Positions 44,053 through 52,851 of a stretch of 64,000 nt of DNA are shown here, piece after piece (the first letter of the stretch is position 1; every line of letters begins with the position of its first letter). Origin of the DNA: Candidatus Kapaibacterium sp. Its GTDB lineage: Bacteria > Bacteroidota > Ignavibacteria > Kapaibacteriales > UBA2268. Under the pieces are notes generated by a model. That model did not search any database. It worked only from the letters and a program-made list of their open reading frames with translations, and was not told the origin of the DNA. The DNA is taken from NCBI GenBank assembly GCA_937927515.1, contig CALBDO010000006.1, forward strand, positions 62,001 through 126,000, given 5' to 3'. The position numbers and the translations under genes are program-made.

Positions 44053-45099
44053 TTACTGTGGGTTTATTTTGGTTGTGCTTTGATTACTTTGTATCAATTG
44101 AAGTCTATTCTGTCGTTTATTTTTAGCAACTTCTCTCAAATCGATGTATTTATCAGCCTCGTCGATGATTTCTTCTCCGAGTATTGTTTCGATTAAATCC
44201 TCCATCGTCAACAGACCCTCTATTCCGCCGAATTCGTCGACGACAAGCGATATGTGTTGCCTCTTCGACAAAAATTGGTTAAGTGCATCATCTAAAGAGA
44301 CATTCTCCGGAATAAAAAATATATCGCGTGCAAATTCCCTTAACTTTGAATTCAATTTGTTGTTTAAAGCTGCTTGAAATACATCTTTCGACATAACGTA
44401 GCCAACAACCTTATCATCGAGGGAATTTCCTTCGTAAATAGGAAAACGAGAGTATATCTTAATCTCTGGTTGTTTGATTACTTCCTCGACCGTCATATCT
44501 GCATTACAGGAGAAAATCACCGTTCTTGGGGTCATTACATCTGCTACTGGTACTTGATTAAATTTTATAACATTAGTAAATATTTTGTACTCACCAGTCT
44601 GTATGGTGCCTTCTTCGTGGGCAGTCTCTACTACTTCTTGGATATCTTCGATGGTGGCTTCTTCCTCTGTATTTAGAATCCTCTTCTTATACCAAAAGTA
44701 GAAAATTCCGGCAAATCGAAAAAAAGTGTAAAGAAAACTAATTAATTTGTAAAAAGTCAAGAATAGTTTATTAGCAAATTTGCCACCTAAACTATGAAGA
44801 GTAACTCTAAGAATAAATACTGTGAGCATTAAGAAAAAAGGTATGACTTTTGATAAATCCCAGAGAGACTTCGTAAGATATATTATATAACTTGCTATGA
44901 GTTGAATTGCAATGAAATAAAATAAAAGTTCAAAGAATAAGAAAGAGGCACCGACGATACTTTTCTCTTCGTAGATTCTGTAATACTTTTTGTGTACTTT
45001 TTCTACCTCCTCTTCCTGAACTTCTGCTACTATGCCATTTAATAAAGAAAGAAGTAAGCCTAGTAAAATCAAAAGCAATGTAAAAAGGAGTAATTCCAT
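44053..45099 (-). CDS. CNNM/CBS-domain membrane protein (CorC-like family, lacking the C-terminal CorC domain)
   Basis: About four N-terminal membrane helices (1-140) resemble the CNNM/DUF21 domain. A CBS pair follows: E-E-G-T-I-Q-T-G-E-Y-K-I-F-T-N-V-I-K-F, V-A-D-V-M-T-P-R (about 196-203) and L-V-V-D-E-F-G-G-I-E-G-L-L-T-M-E-D-L-I-E-T-I-L-G-E (about 283-307). The family members are implicated in magnesium or cobalt export, or in gliding motility (GldE). Most full-length members also carry a CorC/HlyC domain of about 80 residues after the CBS pair; here only a basic tail of about 40 residues follows. Confidence 0.85.
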   Translation of the reverse strand: MELLLFTLLLILLGLLLSLLNGIVAEVQEEEVEKVHKKYYRIYEEKSIVGASFLFFELLFYFIAIQLIASYIIYLTKSLWDLSKVIPFFLMLTVFILRVTLHSLGGKFANKLFLTFYKLISFLYTFFRFAGIFYFWYKKRILNTEEEATIEDIQEVVETAHEEGTIQTGEYKIFTNVIKFNQVPVADVMTPRTVIFSCNADMTVEEVIKQPEIKIYSRFPIYEGNSLDDKVVGYVMSKDVFQAALNNKLNSKLREFARDIFFIPENVSLDDALNQFLSKRQHISLVVDEFGGIEGLLTMEDLIETILGEEIIDEADKYIDLREVAKNKRQNRLQLIQSNQSTTKINPQ

Positions 45100-45107
45100 A
45101 ATTTTAA

Positions 45108-45722
45108 TTAATTAAAGCTTTCACTGGTAATTCGAATTTTGGGGGACTGAAAATCTCCAAAAGGTGTGGAGAAGACCGGCGTTGCTTCGATGGCGATTTT
45201 GGATGGGTCGGACCTTAAACCACCGAGGTAAAGGGCAAGATTGATAAGACCTTCGTACCCTCGATTACCAAAAAAGTCAAACAAATCCATGCTAACTTCC
45301 AGCGGTAAATGCCCAATATCGTTGGATGCTGGAAATTGAAACTCTCGATTTAACCTACTAGTGATTGTTTGAATACCATCGATGAACAGCACCCAGTCCA
45401 TTCGCTTAATTGTAACAGGTATTGGTTTTGTACCGCCAAAGCCAGTGTTTGGATTTTTTACTGCAATGTTTATCACAAATGAAACTGGCAGTTTATTTCT
45501 TGATATTTCATTACCAATCTTAAGCGCATCCACTGGTGAAAAATCATTTATGGTGGATTTCGTTGCAATTGGTACACCCGCAAGCTTAAAATCAGAGACA
45601 TTCTCGATTTTAAAACGAAGAGAAGTAAAAGAACTCAATGAATGGGTAATATTTTTTATTTGTTGGCACCCAGTTAGAATTGTTAGCACAATTAATAATG
45701 ATAATTTGAAAGTGTTTTTCAT
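45108..45722 (-). CDS. LEA type 2-like lipoprotein
   Basis: The 204-residue protein begins with a lipoprotein signal ending in L-T-G-C (Cys19). The core, with V-A-V-K-N-P-N-T-G-F-G and I-P-V-T-I-K-R-M-D-W-V-L-F-I-D-G, resembles the beta-sandwich of late-embryogenesis-abundant type 2 (LEA_2/WHy) proteins, which many bacteria carry as lipoproteins. The function in bacteria is uncertain. It lies 8 bases upstream of the CNNM gene on the same strand. Confidence 0.7.
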   Translation of the reverse strand: MKNTFKLSLLIVLTILTGCQQIKNITHSLSSFTSLRFKIENVSDFKLAGVPIATKSTINDFSPVDALKIGNEISRNKLPVSFVINIAVKNPNTGFGGTKPIPVTIKRMDWVLFIDGIQTITSRLNREFQFPASNDIGHLPLEVSMDLFDFFGNRGYEGLINLALYLGGLRSDPSKIAIEATPVFSTPFGDFQSPKIRITSESFN

Positions 45723-45774
45723 TTTTTCTACATCTTTTAGTTAGAAATAAAAAAGGAGTTTTCACTCCCAAAAG

Positions 45775-45848
45775 TACCGGAGGAGGGATTTGAACCCCCG
45801 ACACGCGGATTATGATTCCGCTGCTCTAACCAACTGAGCTACTCCGGC
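45775..45848 (-). tRNA. tRNA with CAT anticodon (elongator Met or Ile2)
   Basis: The reverse complement folds as a 74-base tRNA. Acceptor arms GCCGGAG and CTCCGGT pair with a terminal G-U pair; the anticodon stem is GCGGA/TCCGC with loop ATCATAA, hence anticodon CAT; the T arm is GGGGG/CCCTC with loop TTCAAAT. CCA is not encoded. The first acceptor pair is G-U, not the C-A mismatch, and the anticodon stem lacks the three G-C pairs of initiators, so it is not the initiator tRNA. Whether it is elongator Met or a lysidine-modified Ile tRNA cannot be told here. Confidence 0.95.
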
Positions 45849-45872
45849 AAAAAACAAAGTTAAGTATTTTAT

Positions 45873-46496
45873 TCAACTTTTTAAAATCTTTTTCAACTCG
45901 TCACGGATTTTTGCAGCTAATTCGTAGTTTTCTTCCTTTATAGCTTTGTCTAATTCTTCTTGTAATCTTTCGACTTTTGTCTTTGGTCGTTCCCTTTCGA
46001 TTTTGTGAGTGAAATCAAATTCATCTTCTTCGTCTTCGGATGTTCCAAAAATGTCGGTCTCCGAGCGTTCCTCTACTTCGGGCGGTTTCACACTAAACGT
46101 AATACCAGCTTGGTCTAAAATATCACTATTCACATAAATTGGTGCCTGACAGCGAAGGGCAAGTGCAACGGCATCGCTTGGTCGGGCATCAATGTCTAAT
46201 GGTGGTTCCTCGAAAATTATTCTTGCGTAAAAAGTGCCTTCGCGAAGGTCGTTTATGAACACTTCTTCTATTCTAGCGTCCATCTTTTCCAAGATATTTT
46301 TCATTAGGTCGTGGGTTAGTGGTCTGGGTGTGGATAATCCTTCCAAAACAAGAGCGATAGCTTGTGCCTCGAAAGGTCCAATGATAATAGGTAGACTTCG
46401 TTGTCCATCTTTCTCTCTTAGTATCAGCGCATAAGCATTAGGACTATCGGGACTTTGGGTTATTCCAATTGCTTTTACTTCAACTTTATTACTCAT
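45873..46496 (-). CDS. Bifunctional nuclease family protein (DUF151) with UVR motif
   Basis: The first 135 residues form a DUF151 domain: P-I-I-I-G-P-F-E-A-Q-A-I-A-L-V-L-E-G, R-P-L-T-H-D-L-M, and the signature D-A-R-P-S-D-A-V-A-L-A-L-R (about 101-113). The last 40 residues are a UVR motif (L-Q-E-E-L-D-K-A-I-K-E-E-N-Y-E-L-A-A-K-I-R-D-E-L), as in UvrB/UvrC, giving a helical hairpin for protein or nucleic-acid contact. DUF151 proteins in plants and bacteria have been reported as nucleases; the cellular role in this group is unknown. Confidence 0.9.
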   Translation of the reverse strand: MSNKVEVKAIGITQSPDSPNAYALILREKDGQRSLPIIIGPFEAQAIALVLEGLSTPRPLTHDLMKNILEKMDARIEEVFINDLREGTFYARIIFEEPPLDIDARPSDAVALALRCQAPIYVNSDILDQAGITFSVKPPEVEERSETDIFGTSEDEEDEFDFTHKIERERPKTKVERLQEELDKAIKEENYELAAKIRDELKKILKS

Positions 46497-46552
46497 AGGT
46501 TTTCTCTTATTATTCGATATTTAAGACTATAAGTCTGCTTTTTTATTTTACT

Positions 46553-47524
46553 TTAATCCCTATACTTTTTAATTTCCTCGATAAGTTTAGGCACTACAGT
46601 AAACAAATCCCCGACTATCCCGTAATCTGCAACTTTAAAAATTGGTGCATCTTTGTCTTTATTAATAGCGAGAATGTATTTTGAACTAGACATTCCAGCT
46701 AAATGCTGAATTGCTCCACTTATGCCACAGGCAACGTATAAAGTTGGTGATACAGTTTTGCCCGTCTGGCCGACTTGCTCGCTATGCGGTCGCCAACCCG
46801 CGTCAACTACCGCTCGTGATGCGCCTACTGCTCCTCCAAGTAAATTAGCAAGATTTTCAATCAAATAATAATTCTCGGGTCCCTTTATACCACGACCGCC
46901 TGAAACAATTATGTCGGCTTCGAGGACATCTAATTTGCCCTCGTTCTTTAACACATTAACAACTTTTTCCTTTCTATCATCTTCATTGAGGTTCGGGACA
47001 AATTTTTCGATTAGTAAATCGGGAACTGGAGCAGGTTGGGAGGTGAAAACATTTGGCCGTAAGGAGCAAATTTTTATGTCACCATTTAGTTTCACTGTGA
47101 TTTGAGCCTTGCCGGCGTAGACAGGCTTCTTGGCAATTAAGTTCGATTCATTTAACTCCAAAGCGATGCAATCAGAGACATATGAGCATCCCAAGCTTGC
47201 AGAAATTCTACCAGCCAATTCAAAACCATAGGTATGTGCTGGGAATAATATTAGGTCGAACTTTTTCTCTTTGATTAATACAGTTAATGCCTTTGAATAA
47301 AGAGAAACAGAATAATCTTTGAAAAGAGACGATTCAATATTGTAAACTTTCGACAAGCCAAATTCCTTGGATGTTTGCAAAGAAATCTCATTTGCATTGA
47401 ATGCTGCGCCCCAGAGTTCAGCACCAGTCTGCTCTGCAAGCTTCCTCCCAGCTGTGATTAATTCATAGGATACTCTTTTAAGTTTGTTATCAATTGGTTC
47501 AATATATACTAAAATTTTTTCCAT
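46553..47524 (-). CDS. etfA: Electron transfer flavoprotein alpha subunit
   Basis: The 323-residue alpha subunit holds the FAD of the ETF heterodimer, which takes electrons from acyl-CoA dehydrogenases and passes them on to the quinone pool. The conserved C-terminal FAD domain reads S-G-G-R-G-I-K-G-P-E-N-Y, G-A-S-R-A-V-V-D-A-G-W, Q-V-G-Q-T-G-K-T-V-S-P and Y-V-A-C-G-I-S-G-A-I-Q-H. The gene follows etfB by 18 bases. No acyl-CoA dehydrogenase is in the window. Confidence 0.95.
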   Translation of the reverse strand: MEKILVYIEPIDNKLKRVSYELITAGRKLAEQTGAELWGAAFNANEISLQTSKEFGLSKVYNIESSLFKDYSVSLYSKALTVLIKEKKFDLILFPAHTYGFELAGRISASLGCSYVSDCIALELNESNLIAKKPVYAGKAQITVKLNGDIKICSLRPNVFTSQPAPVPDLLIEKFVPNLNEDDRKEKVVNVLKNEGKLDVLEADIIVSGGRGIKGPENYYLIENLANLLGGAVGASRAVVDAGWRPHSEQVGQTGKTVSPTLYVACGISGAIQHLAGMSSSKYILAINKDKDAPIFKVADYGIVGDLFTVVPKLIEEIKKYRD

Positions 47525-47542
47525 TTTTTACTCCTTGATTTG

Positions 47543-48289
47543 TTATAAAATTTTTGCTTCTTCGTGAAGTAGTTTAACAATTTCTGCTATTTCTTCCTCG
47601 CTGTCCCCAACGATTTTATTTTTTCTTGACCTTAAAGGAATTTCCATACTTAATATTTCGATAGTTGGGGTTGTCTCTTCTGGTTCGATTTCTTCAATTG
47701 GTTTACTCTTGGCTTTTAATATATCGGGAAGTTTAGGATAGCGAGGTTCATTCAAGCCTTTTTGTGCAGAAATAACACATGGCAAGGTCGTCTCTACCAC
47801 TTCTTTTCCACCTACTACATCTCGTTCAGCAACTACTCGGTTTCCATCAATACTCAATTTTGAAACTATTGTAACAAGTGGCAGATTAAGCAGTTCGGAA
47901 ACCATTGCTGGTACCATCAAAGAGTCGTAATCAACACTTTGCCTACCAAACAAAATAATGTCCGGTTGAAATTGATTTGCATAATTTGCGATATTTTTTG
48001 CAACGAAATATGAATCAAAGGGCAATTCACGTTTGATTAATACCGCACGGTCGGCACCCATTGCTAATCCAGAGCGAATAACCTCTTTGGATGCATCTGG
48101 ACCAACTGTAATAGTTACAACAGTCCCTCCAAATTTTTCCCTTAAGCGCAAACCCTCCTCTAATGCAAATTCATCATACGGGTTAATAATAAACTTTACT
48201 CCTTTTTCATCGATGGTCTTGCCATCGGCACCAATGAATATTTTTGTTGCTGTGTCTGGAACTCTTGAAATTCCAACAAGTATCTTCAT
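47543..48289 (-). CDS. etfB: Electron transfer flavoprotein beta subunit
   Basis: The 248-residue beta subunit binds AMP and forms the dimer with EtfA. Typical stretches are V-G-I-S-R-V-P-D-T (about 4-12), I-I-N-P-Y-D-E-F-A-L-E-E-G-L-R-L (about 35-50), M-G-A-D-R-A-V-L-I and D-I-I-L-F-G-R-Q-S-V-D-Y-D (the AMP-binding region). AGGAG lies before the ATG on this strand. The gene leads the etfB-etfA pair, with a promoter-like box at 48322-48329. Confidence 0.95.
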   Translation of the reverse strand: MKILVGISRVPDTATKIFIGADGKTIDEKGVKFIINPYDEFALEEGLRLREKFGGTVVTITVGPDASKEVIRSGLAMGADRAVLIKRELPFDSYFVAKNIANYANQFQPDIILFGRQSVDYDSLMVPAMVSELLNLPLVTIVSKLSIDGNRVVAERDVVGGKEVVETTLPCVISAQKGLNEPRYPKLPDILKAKSKPIEEIEPEETTPTIEILSMEIPLRSRKNKIVGDSEEEIAEIVKLLHEEAKIL

Positions 48290-48321
48290 TTCTACTCCTT
48301 AATACAATTAACGAAGTAATA

Positions 48322-48356
48322 CAAAATTAAAAATTAGATAAAAATTTCTTACACAA
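48322..48356 (-). promoter_or_regulatory. Candidate Bacteroidota-type promoter of etfB-etfA
   Basis: On the minus strand, TTG (48354-48356) and TAATTTTG (48322-48329) are 24 bases apart, and the box lies 32 bases upstream of the etfB ATG. Spacing is at the long end of the published range. Confidence 0.3.
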
Positions 48357-48447
48357 GTTTGTTTTTTTTGGTGTTGAATACTTCTGTGAGTTTATTTGTT
48401 TGCAAAGCCTTAAGTGTTTACCTCAACAACGACAAATACGAACTAAT

Positions 48448-48470
48448 ACAAAATTTTTTATTAATTTTGT
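48448..48470 (+). promoter_or_regulatory. AT-only hairpin and TAnnTTTG box upstream of secG
   Basis: ACAAAATT (48448-48455) and AATTTTGT (48463-48470) form an 8-base stem followed by seven T residues, resembling a weak terminator. The right arm also contains TAATTTTG (48462-48469), a minus-7-type box 19 bases before the secG ATG. The two readings compete; neither is certain. Confidence 0.3.
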
Positions 48471-48488
48471 TTTTTTAGGAGTTGAATT

Positions 48489-48815
48489 ATGTTTACCGTT
48501 GTAGTTATATTATTATTATTCGCATCAATTCTCTTAATTGGTGTCATTTTATTGCAACCAGGCAAAGGCGATTTATCCCCAACATTTGGTGGTCTTACAA
48601 CCCAATTTGGAACCATGTTTGGCACTCAAAGAACGATGGATTTCCTTCAAAAAACAACTCGAGTTTTAATTATCATAATATTGCTTCTTTCGTTATTTGC
48701 CAACAAATTTTTGCTAAAATCCGGTGGAACACAGGAAATAAAACCTGTAACTCAAGGCGCACAAATTCCAAAGACAGTACCAACAACTCCTCCAATTGAG
48801 GTTCCCAAAAAGTAA
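48489..48815 (+). CDS. secG: Preprotein translocase subunit SecG
   Basis: The 108-residue protein has two membrane helices (about 2-21 and 52-70) separated by the SecG loop L-L-Q-P-G-K-G-D-L-S-P-T-F-G-G-L-T-T-Q-F-G (about 22-42). SecG assists SecYEG in protein export across the inner membrane. The C-terminal tail is Pro/Thr-rich and longer than in E. coli. TTAGGAG precedes the ATG. The TonB-dependent receptor gene follows 24 bases later. Confidence 0.92.
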   Translation: MFTVVVILLLFASILLIGVILLQPGKGDLSPTFGGLTTQFGTMFGTQRTMDFLQKTTRVLIIIILLLSLFANKFLLKSGGTQEIKPVTQGAQIPKTVPTTPPIEVPKK

Positions 48816-48839
48816 CTTCATAATCAATTTCGCTCTAAG

Positions 48840-50981
48840 ATGAATTATTTGAGAATTGGTTTTTTCCTCTATATTTGCTTAAACTCCTACTTAATTTCGC
48901 TTTCAAGTACCAAAGATACTTTCGACTTCTCATATAAAGAGGTTGTTATTACCGCTCTAAGGTACCCTGAGAAAATTTTTGAAGTTCCTCTTTCTGTTAC
49001 TTATATCTCTGGAAAGAATTACATCGTTTTTCGTGGTTTATCAATAGACGAGCCTTTGACTTCTGTTCCTGGTGTCTTGGTTCAGCAAAGAAGTGGCTCC
49101 CAAGACATAAAGATTACAGTTCGTGGATTTGGTTCGCGTGGTGCTGGGGACCGTTCAAATAGTGGGACAGTACGTGGTTTGAAGTTTCTCTTGGATGGAA
49201 TACCACAAACCGAACCAGATGGGAGAACATCCTTGGACCTTTTGGATATTTCCCTTGTTGAAAATGTCGAAATTATTCGTTCTAATGCCTCTGCTTTGTG
49301 GGGAAATGCCTCTGGCGCAATCTTTTCTTTCACAACTGTCCCCTCGGACAATACCCCTGCTTTAAACTTCTCCAAATCCATTGGAAGTTGGGGATTGGAC
49401 AAAAACGTTTTGAAATTTAAAACAAGTTTAGGGCAAAATGGTGTTGCCTATTTAAATACTGTTTATTCTAAGTTTGACGGTTGGCGCCAGAATTCTAATT
49501 CCGAAAAATTCCTGGTAAATTTTGGTATTAAAGTTCCACTTGGATTTGTTAATTCTAAATTTAAAGAAGAATTATACTCTACAGTAATTCAGTTGAATGG
49601 AAATTTAGCCAAGAATTTTTTCTCCATCCCTGGAGCATTAACTCAACGATTTTTCGATACTTTGCCGCGTTCGGCAAATCCAATTTATCTTCACAATAAA
49701 GAAAGAAGAAACAATCGACTTGCTCAGATTGGTTTTTCATTTACAAATAACTTTAATGAAACAACTTCGCTTTTCCTTCAAGGATTTCTGACATCCAAAT
49801 ACCTACAACGCTCTGAAAGAGGAACCTTTCGGGATTTTACTCGTTACTTCGTTGGTTCATCTGCGCACTTAAGGCACGAGTTCAATATTCAAAATTTAAA
49901 CAACATTTTGCTAATAGGTATCGACGACTCTTACCAAGATGGAGCAATATTGTTTTATGAATTGGACTCGAACGCAAATCGCTCTACCAAATTGCGAACA
50001 AATAAAAAAGAGGGTGCATTTACTTACGGAATGTTCTTCCAAAATGAGATTCTGTGGCAAGATATGAGCGTAATTCTGGGCTTAAGGTACGACAATGTTA
50101 CATATCATTCACAAGACTTTTTGGTTTTTTCTTCTTTGGATGAGAAGAAGTTTGGAAAAATCATTCCCAAAATTGGCATCAACTATCGTCTCCTCGAAAA
50201 TCTATCCATATTTGCAAATTTGGGTGGTGGTATTGAAGTTCCAGCTGGTAATGAGACAGACCCAATGCCCGGCGAGGACACTATATTTCAAATTAACCCA
50301 TTATTAAACCCAATTATTTCAAAAACTTACGAGGTCGGTTTTAAATCCTTTTTCATTTTAGGTAGTTTAATCAAGACAATTGAATTGGAAAGCAGTTTGT
50401 TTAAAATTGACACTAAAAATGAATTAATCCCTTATCGTCAAGGAAAATTTTATCTTTCTGCTGGAAGAACAAGTCGGATTGGCTTCGAAGGAATGCTCAA
50501 AACTACTTTGCCAATGGGTATTAAGTTTAATGCCACTTTCTCTTACCTAATTGGTAAGTTTGATGATTACATAGTCGACTCCAGCCTTTATGACAAAAAT
50601 AAAGCTGGTATTTATGCAGACTTTAAAGGCAATTCTTTACCAGGTGTTCCTAAATATTACTATTACGCTTCTATCACGATACCGTTCGTAGTGGATTTCG
50701 AGTTTTATGTAAACGGGGTTAGCAAGTATTTTTGTGACGATGCAAATAAGATAGAAGTACCATCGTACGATATTTTTAATTTTCGAATACTATACGAAAA
50801 AATTTCAATTGGGAAGAAAATAAATATATCATTAGCTTTCAGTGTGAATAACTTATTCGATAAGAAATATGTCGGCTCTTCATTTTTAAATCCGATTTAC
50901 GAAAAAGGAACAAATTTACCTTACTTTATTGAACCGGGATTGCCTCGAAATTATCTTTTTTCAATTAGTTTTCAATTTTAA
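48840..50981 (+). CDS. TonB-dependent outer-membrane receptor
   Basis: The 713-residue protein has a signal peptide (about residues 1-24), a plug domain (about 40-160) with V-I-T-A-L-R-Y-P-E, V-R-G-F-G-S-R-G-A-G and G-N-A-S-G-A-I-F-S-F-T-T, and a 22-strand barrel ending in Y-L-F-S-I-S-F-Q-F with terminal Phe. N-N-L-F-D-K-K-Y-V-G-S near the end is the usual TonB-receptor motif. The uptake substrate (iron complex, vitamin or sugar) is not evident. No SusD-like partner follows. The last 4 bases overlap the convergent hemC gene. Confidence 0.9.
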   Translation: MNYLRIGFFLYICLNSYLISLSSTKDTFDFSYKEVVITALRYPEKIFEVPLSVTYISGKNYIVFRGLSIDEPLTSVPGVLVQQRSGSQDIKITVRGFGSRGAGDRSNSGTVRGLKFLLDGIPQTEPDGRTSLDLLDISLVENVEIIRSNASALWGNASGAIFSFTTVPSDNTPALNFSKSIGSWGLDKNVLKFKTSLGQNGVAYLNTVYSKFDGWRQNSNSEKFLVNFGIKVPLGFVNSKFKEELYSTVIQLNGNLAKNFFSIPGALTQRFFDTLPRSANPIYLHNKERRNNRLAQIGFSFTNNFNETTSLFLQGFLTSKYLQRSERGTFRDFTRYFVGSSAHLRHEFNIQNLNNILLIGIDDSYQDGAILFYELDSNANRSTKLRTNKKEGAFTYGMFFQNEILWQDMSVILGLRYDNVTYHSQDFLVFSSLDEKKFGKIIPKIGINYRLLENLSIFANLGGGIEVPAGNETDPMPGEDTIFQINPLLNPIISKTYEVGFKSFFILGSLIKTIELESSLFKIDTKNELIPYRQGKFYLSAGRTSRIGFEGMLKTTLPMGIKFNATFSYLIGKFDDYIVDSSLYDKNKAGIYADFKGNSLPGVPKYYYYASITIPFVVDFEFYVNGVSKYFCDDANKIEVPSYDIFNFRILYEKISIGKKINISLAFSVNNLFDKKYVGSSFLNPIYEKGTNLPYFIEPGLPRNYLFSISFQF

Positions 50982-51898
50982 ACTTTTCGACTTAGCAAAT
51001 TTTTTGCTCCAAGAGAAATAAGTTTTTGTGCTAACTTCTTGCCCACATCTTCTGGATTTATTGCCAAGCCAAATGTAGAGTCTCGAAAAAAGTATTCACC
51101 GTCGGAAGAGGCAACCATTCCTTCTATATAAATTTCATAATCAACAATTTCTGCATAAGCAGAAATAGGATTCTTACATCCACCACCGAGTTCTCGTAAA
51201 AAAGCTCTTTCAGCCCGAACAGCATATTCAGTTTCAACGCTATTTAATCCTTCCAAAACTTCTTTGGCAAAAAGATTATCATTCCTTATCTCCAATGCTA
51301 TTACCCCTTGTCCGACTGCGGGAATTACAACCTCCGGTGAAAAAATCTCCGTTATGAGATTTTGCAATTCTAGTCGTTCGATTGCTGCACGAGAGACTAT
51401 GATTGCATCAATGTCAGAATGATACAATTTTGTAATTCTTGTTGTTATGTTCCCTCTCAAAGGTAGGATATTTAAATCTGGGCGAATTCTTTTAATTTGT
51501 ACCTTTCGTCTAAGAGAACTTGTTCCAATCGTTGCTCCTGATGGTAGTTCGGTAAAAAGTTTGTTATACTTCGAGATTAGGACATCCTCTGGGTTATCTC
51601 GCGGAAGGACTGCACCAATTGTCAATTCTTCGTGCAAATCTGTGGGTAAATCTTTTAAACTGTGAACAGCAATGTCAATTTTACCACTAAGAAGTTCATC
51701 TTCAATTTCTTTCGTAAAGAAGCCTTTTCCTTCAATTTGCGTCAACTCTACGTCTTGAAACTTATCGCCGCTAGTTTTTATGATTTTTATCTCTGTGATT
51801 AACTCTGGAAAGAATTCTTTTATTTTGTCAATAAATAGATGTGTTTGAACGAGGGCAAGTTTGCTGCCTCGAGTTCCAACCTTTAATCTTCTATGCAT
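50978..51898 (-). CDS. hemC: Hydroxymethylbilane synthase (porphobilinogen deaminase)
   Basis: The 306-residue enzyme links four porphobilinogen units into hydroxymethylbilane for heme. V-G-T-R-G-S-K-L-A-L (7-16), H-S-L-K-D-L-P-T (79-86), the R-x-x-x-R-R-K-V-Q-type Arg cluster and the cofactor-carrying Cys241 in G-G-G-C-K-N-P-I-S are all present. It starts 2 bases after the response regulator gene, so heme synthesis shares a transcript with csrA and fliW here. Other hem genes are not nearby. Confidence 0.95.
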   Translation of the reverse strand: MHRRLKVGTRGSKLALVQTHLFIDKIKEFFPELITEIKIIKTSGDKFQDVELTQIEGKGFFTKEIEDELLSGKIDIAVHSLKDLPTDLHEELTIGAVLPRDNPEDVLISKYNKLFTELPSGATIGTSSLRRKVQIKRIRPDLNILPLRGNITTRITKLYHSDIDAIIVSRAAIERLELQNLITEIFSPEVVIPAVGQGVIALEIRNDNLFAKEVLEGLNSVETEYAVRAERAFLRELGGGCKNPISAYAEIVDYEIYIEGMVASSDGEYFFRDSTFGLAINPEDVGKKLAQKLISLGAKNLLSRKV

Positions 51899-51900
51899 AA

Positions 51901-52515
51901 TTAAGAGGATTTTTTCGTTTTCAACAGAAGCTTTTTGATTGCTTCAATGCTTTTTTGTTCATCAATTTCTTGGTAACTTTTGGAAATTTTTTCTTTGCTA
52001 GCTACGGGGGGTGCTTCTGCACCACCTTCGATATCTTCACCTTTCCTTTTTTCATCAATTGTTTCGAGGGTAGGTATTTCTAATTCTTCTTTATAAAGAT
52101 GTTTGTCTATTGGTAGACCAGCTGCGATTTTTTCCATTCTATCTTGTCCGAAAATGCTAACTAATTTTTCGAAGATAGTTGTTCGGGTAAAAGGCTTGGA
52201 AACAAAACAGTTAACACCCATTTTAACAGCTTTTCCAAGATTCTCTGTGTCTGAAAGGGCAGATACCATAAGTACGGGAATGTTTTGCGTGGATTTAATT
52301 GTTCTTAAAAGCTTTAATGTTTGATGGCCAGAAAGGTCTGGCATTAAAATATCGAGCACTATAATGTCTGGTTGATGTTCTACTGCGAGGCTTACTCCTT
52401 CGTAACCATCAGAGGCGAGCAATACTTTGCGAAATCCATAACTTTGCAATGTTTTTGAAAGTATCCTTTGCATCCAAACATCGTCATCTATGACTAAGGC
52501 GCAGTATTCAACCAT
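51901..52515 (-). CDS. Response regulator with receiver domain and unrecognised C-terminal extension
   Basis: Residues 1-125 are a receiver domain: Asp10-12 acidic pocket, phosphoacceptor Asp55 in V-L-D-I-L-M-P-D, the signalling Ser85 and Lys107 in V-S-K-P-F-T. The last 75 residues are charged, low-complexity sequence without a DNA-binding or enzymatic domain. It may act by protein contact like CheY. Its start overlaps csrA by 8 bases and it precedes hemC. No histidine kinase gene lies nearby. Confidence 0.9.
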   Translation of the reverse strand: MVEYCALVIDDDVWMQRILSKTLQSYGFRKVLLASDGYEGVSLAVEHQPDIIVLDILMPDLSGHQTLKLLRTIKSTQNIPVLMVSALSDTENLGKAVKMGVNCFVSKPFTRTTIFEKLVSIFGQDRMEKIAAGLPIDKHLYKEELEIPTLETIDEKRKGEDIEGGAEAPPVASKEKISKSYQEIDEQKSIEAIKKLLLKTKKSS

Positions 52516-52843
52516 TTTCCACCTCTTTATTTATTGTAATTTCTTGATTTTCTGAGCTATCTTTATTAAACACGACAGTTTGGTCATCAAGAGTATTCTT
52601 GATGTTTTTGTTAATTTTTACCGAAGCATTCTTCATAGCGCTTTTAAGTTTCTGGATTTCAATCTTTGCTGCTTGGCGATTTAGTTCAATTATTTTATCG
52701 TAGACCTCTTTTCGATGAACTGGTATGGATTTTGGAGCCTCGATACCCAATCGAACAACTCCACGAGAGTAACCTAAAACAGTGATTTTAACACTGGAAC
52801 CTATTGTTATTACTTCTCCTATCTTCCTTGATAATACAAGCAT
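52508..52843 (-). CDS. csrA: Carbon storage regulator CsrA with C-terminal extension
   Basis: The first 60 residues are CsrA: M-L-V-L-S-R-K-I-G-E-V-I-T-I-G, V-K-I-T-V-L-G-Y-S-R-G-V-V-R-L-G-I-E-A-P-K-S-I-P-V-H-R-K-E-V-Y. CsrA binds GGA motifs in mRNA leaders to change translation. At 111 residues it is longer than the usual 60-80; the extra 45 residues are polar with Asn, Lys and Asp and could hold a regulatory segment. fliW, its known antagonist, is 8 bases upstream. Confidence 0.92.
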   Translation of the reverse strand: MLVLSRKIGEVITIGSSVKITVLGYSRGVVRLGIEAPKSIPVHRKEVYDKIIELNRQAAKIEIQKLKSAMKNASVKINKNIKNTLDDQTVVFNKDSSENQEITINKEVENG

Positions 52844-52851
52844 ATATTCCT

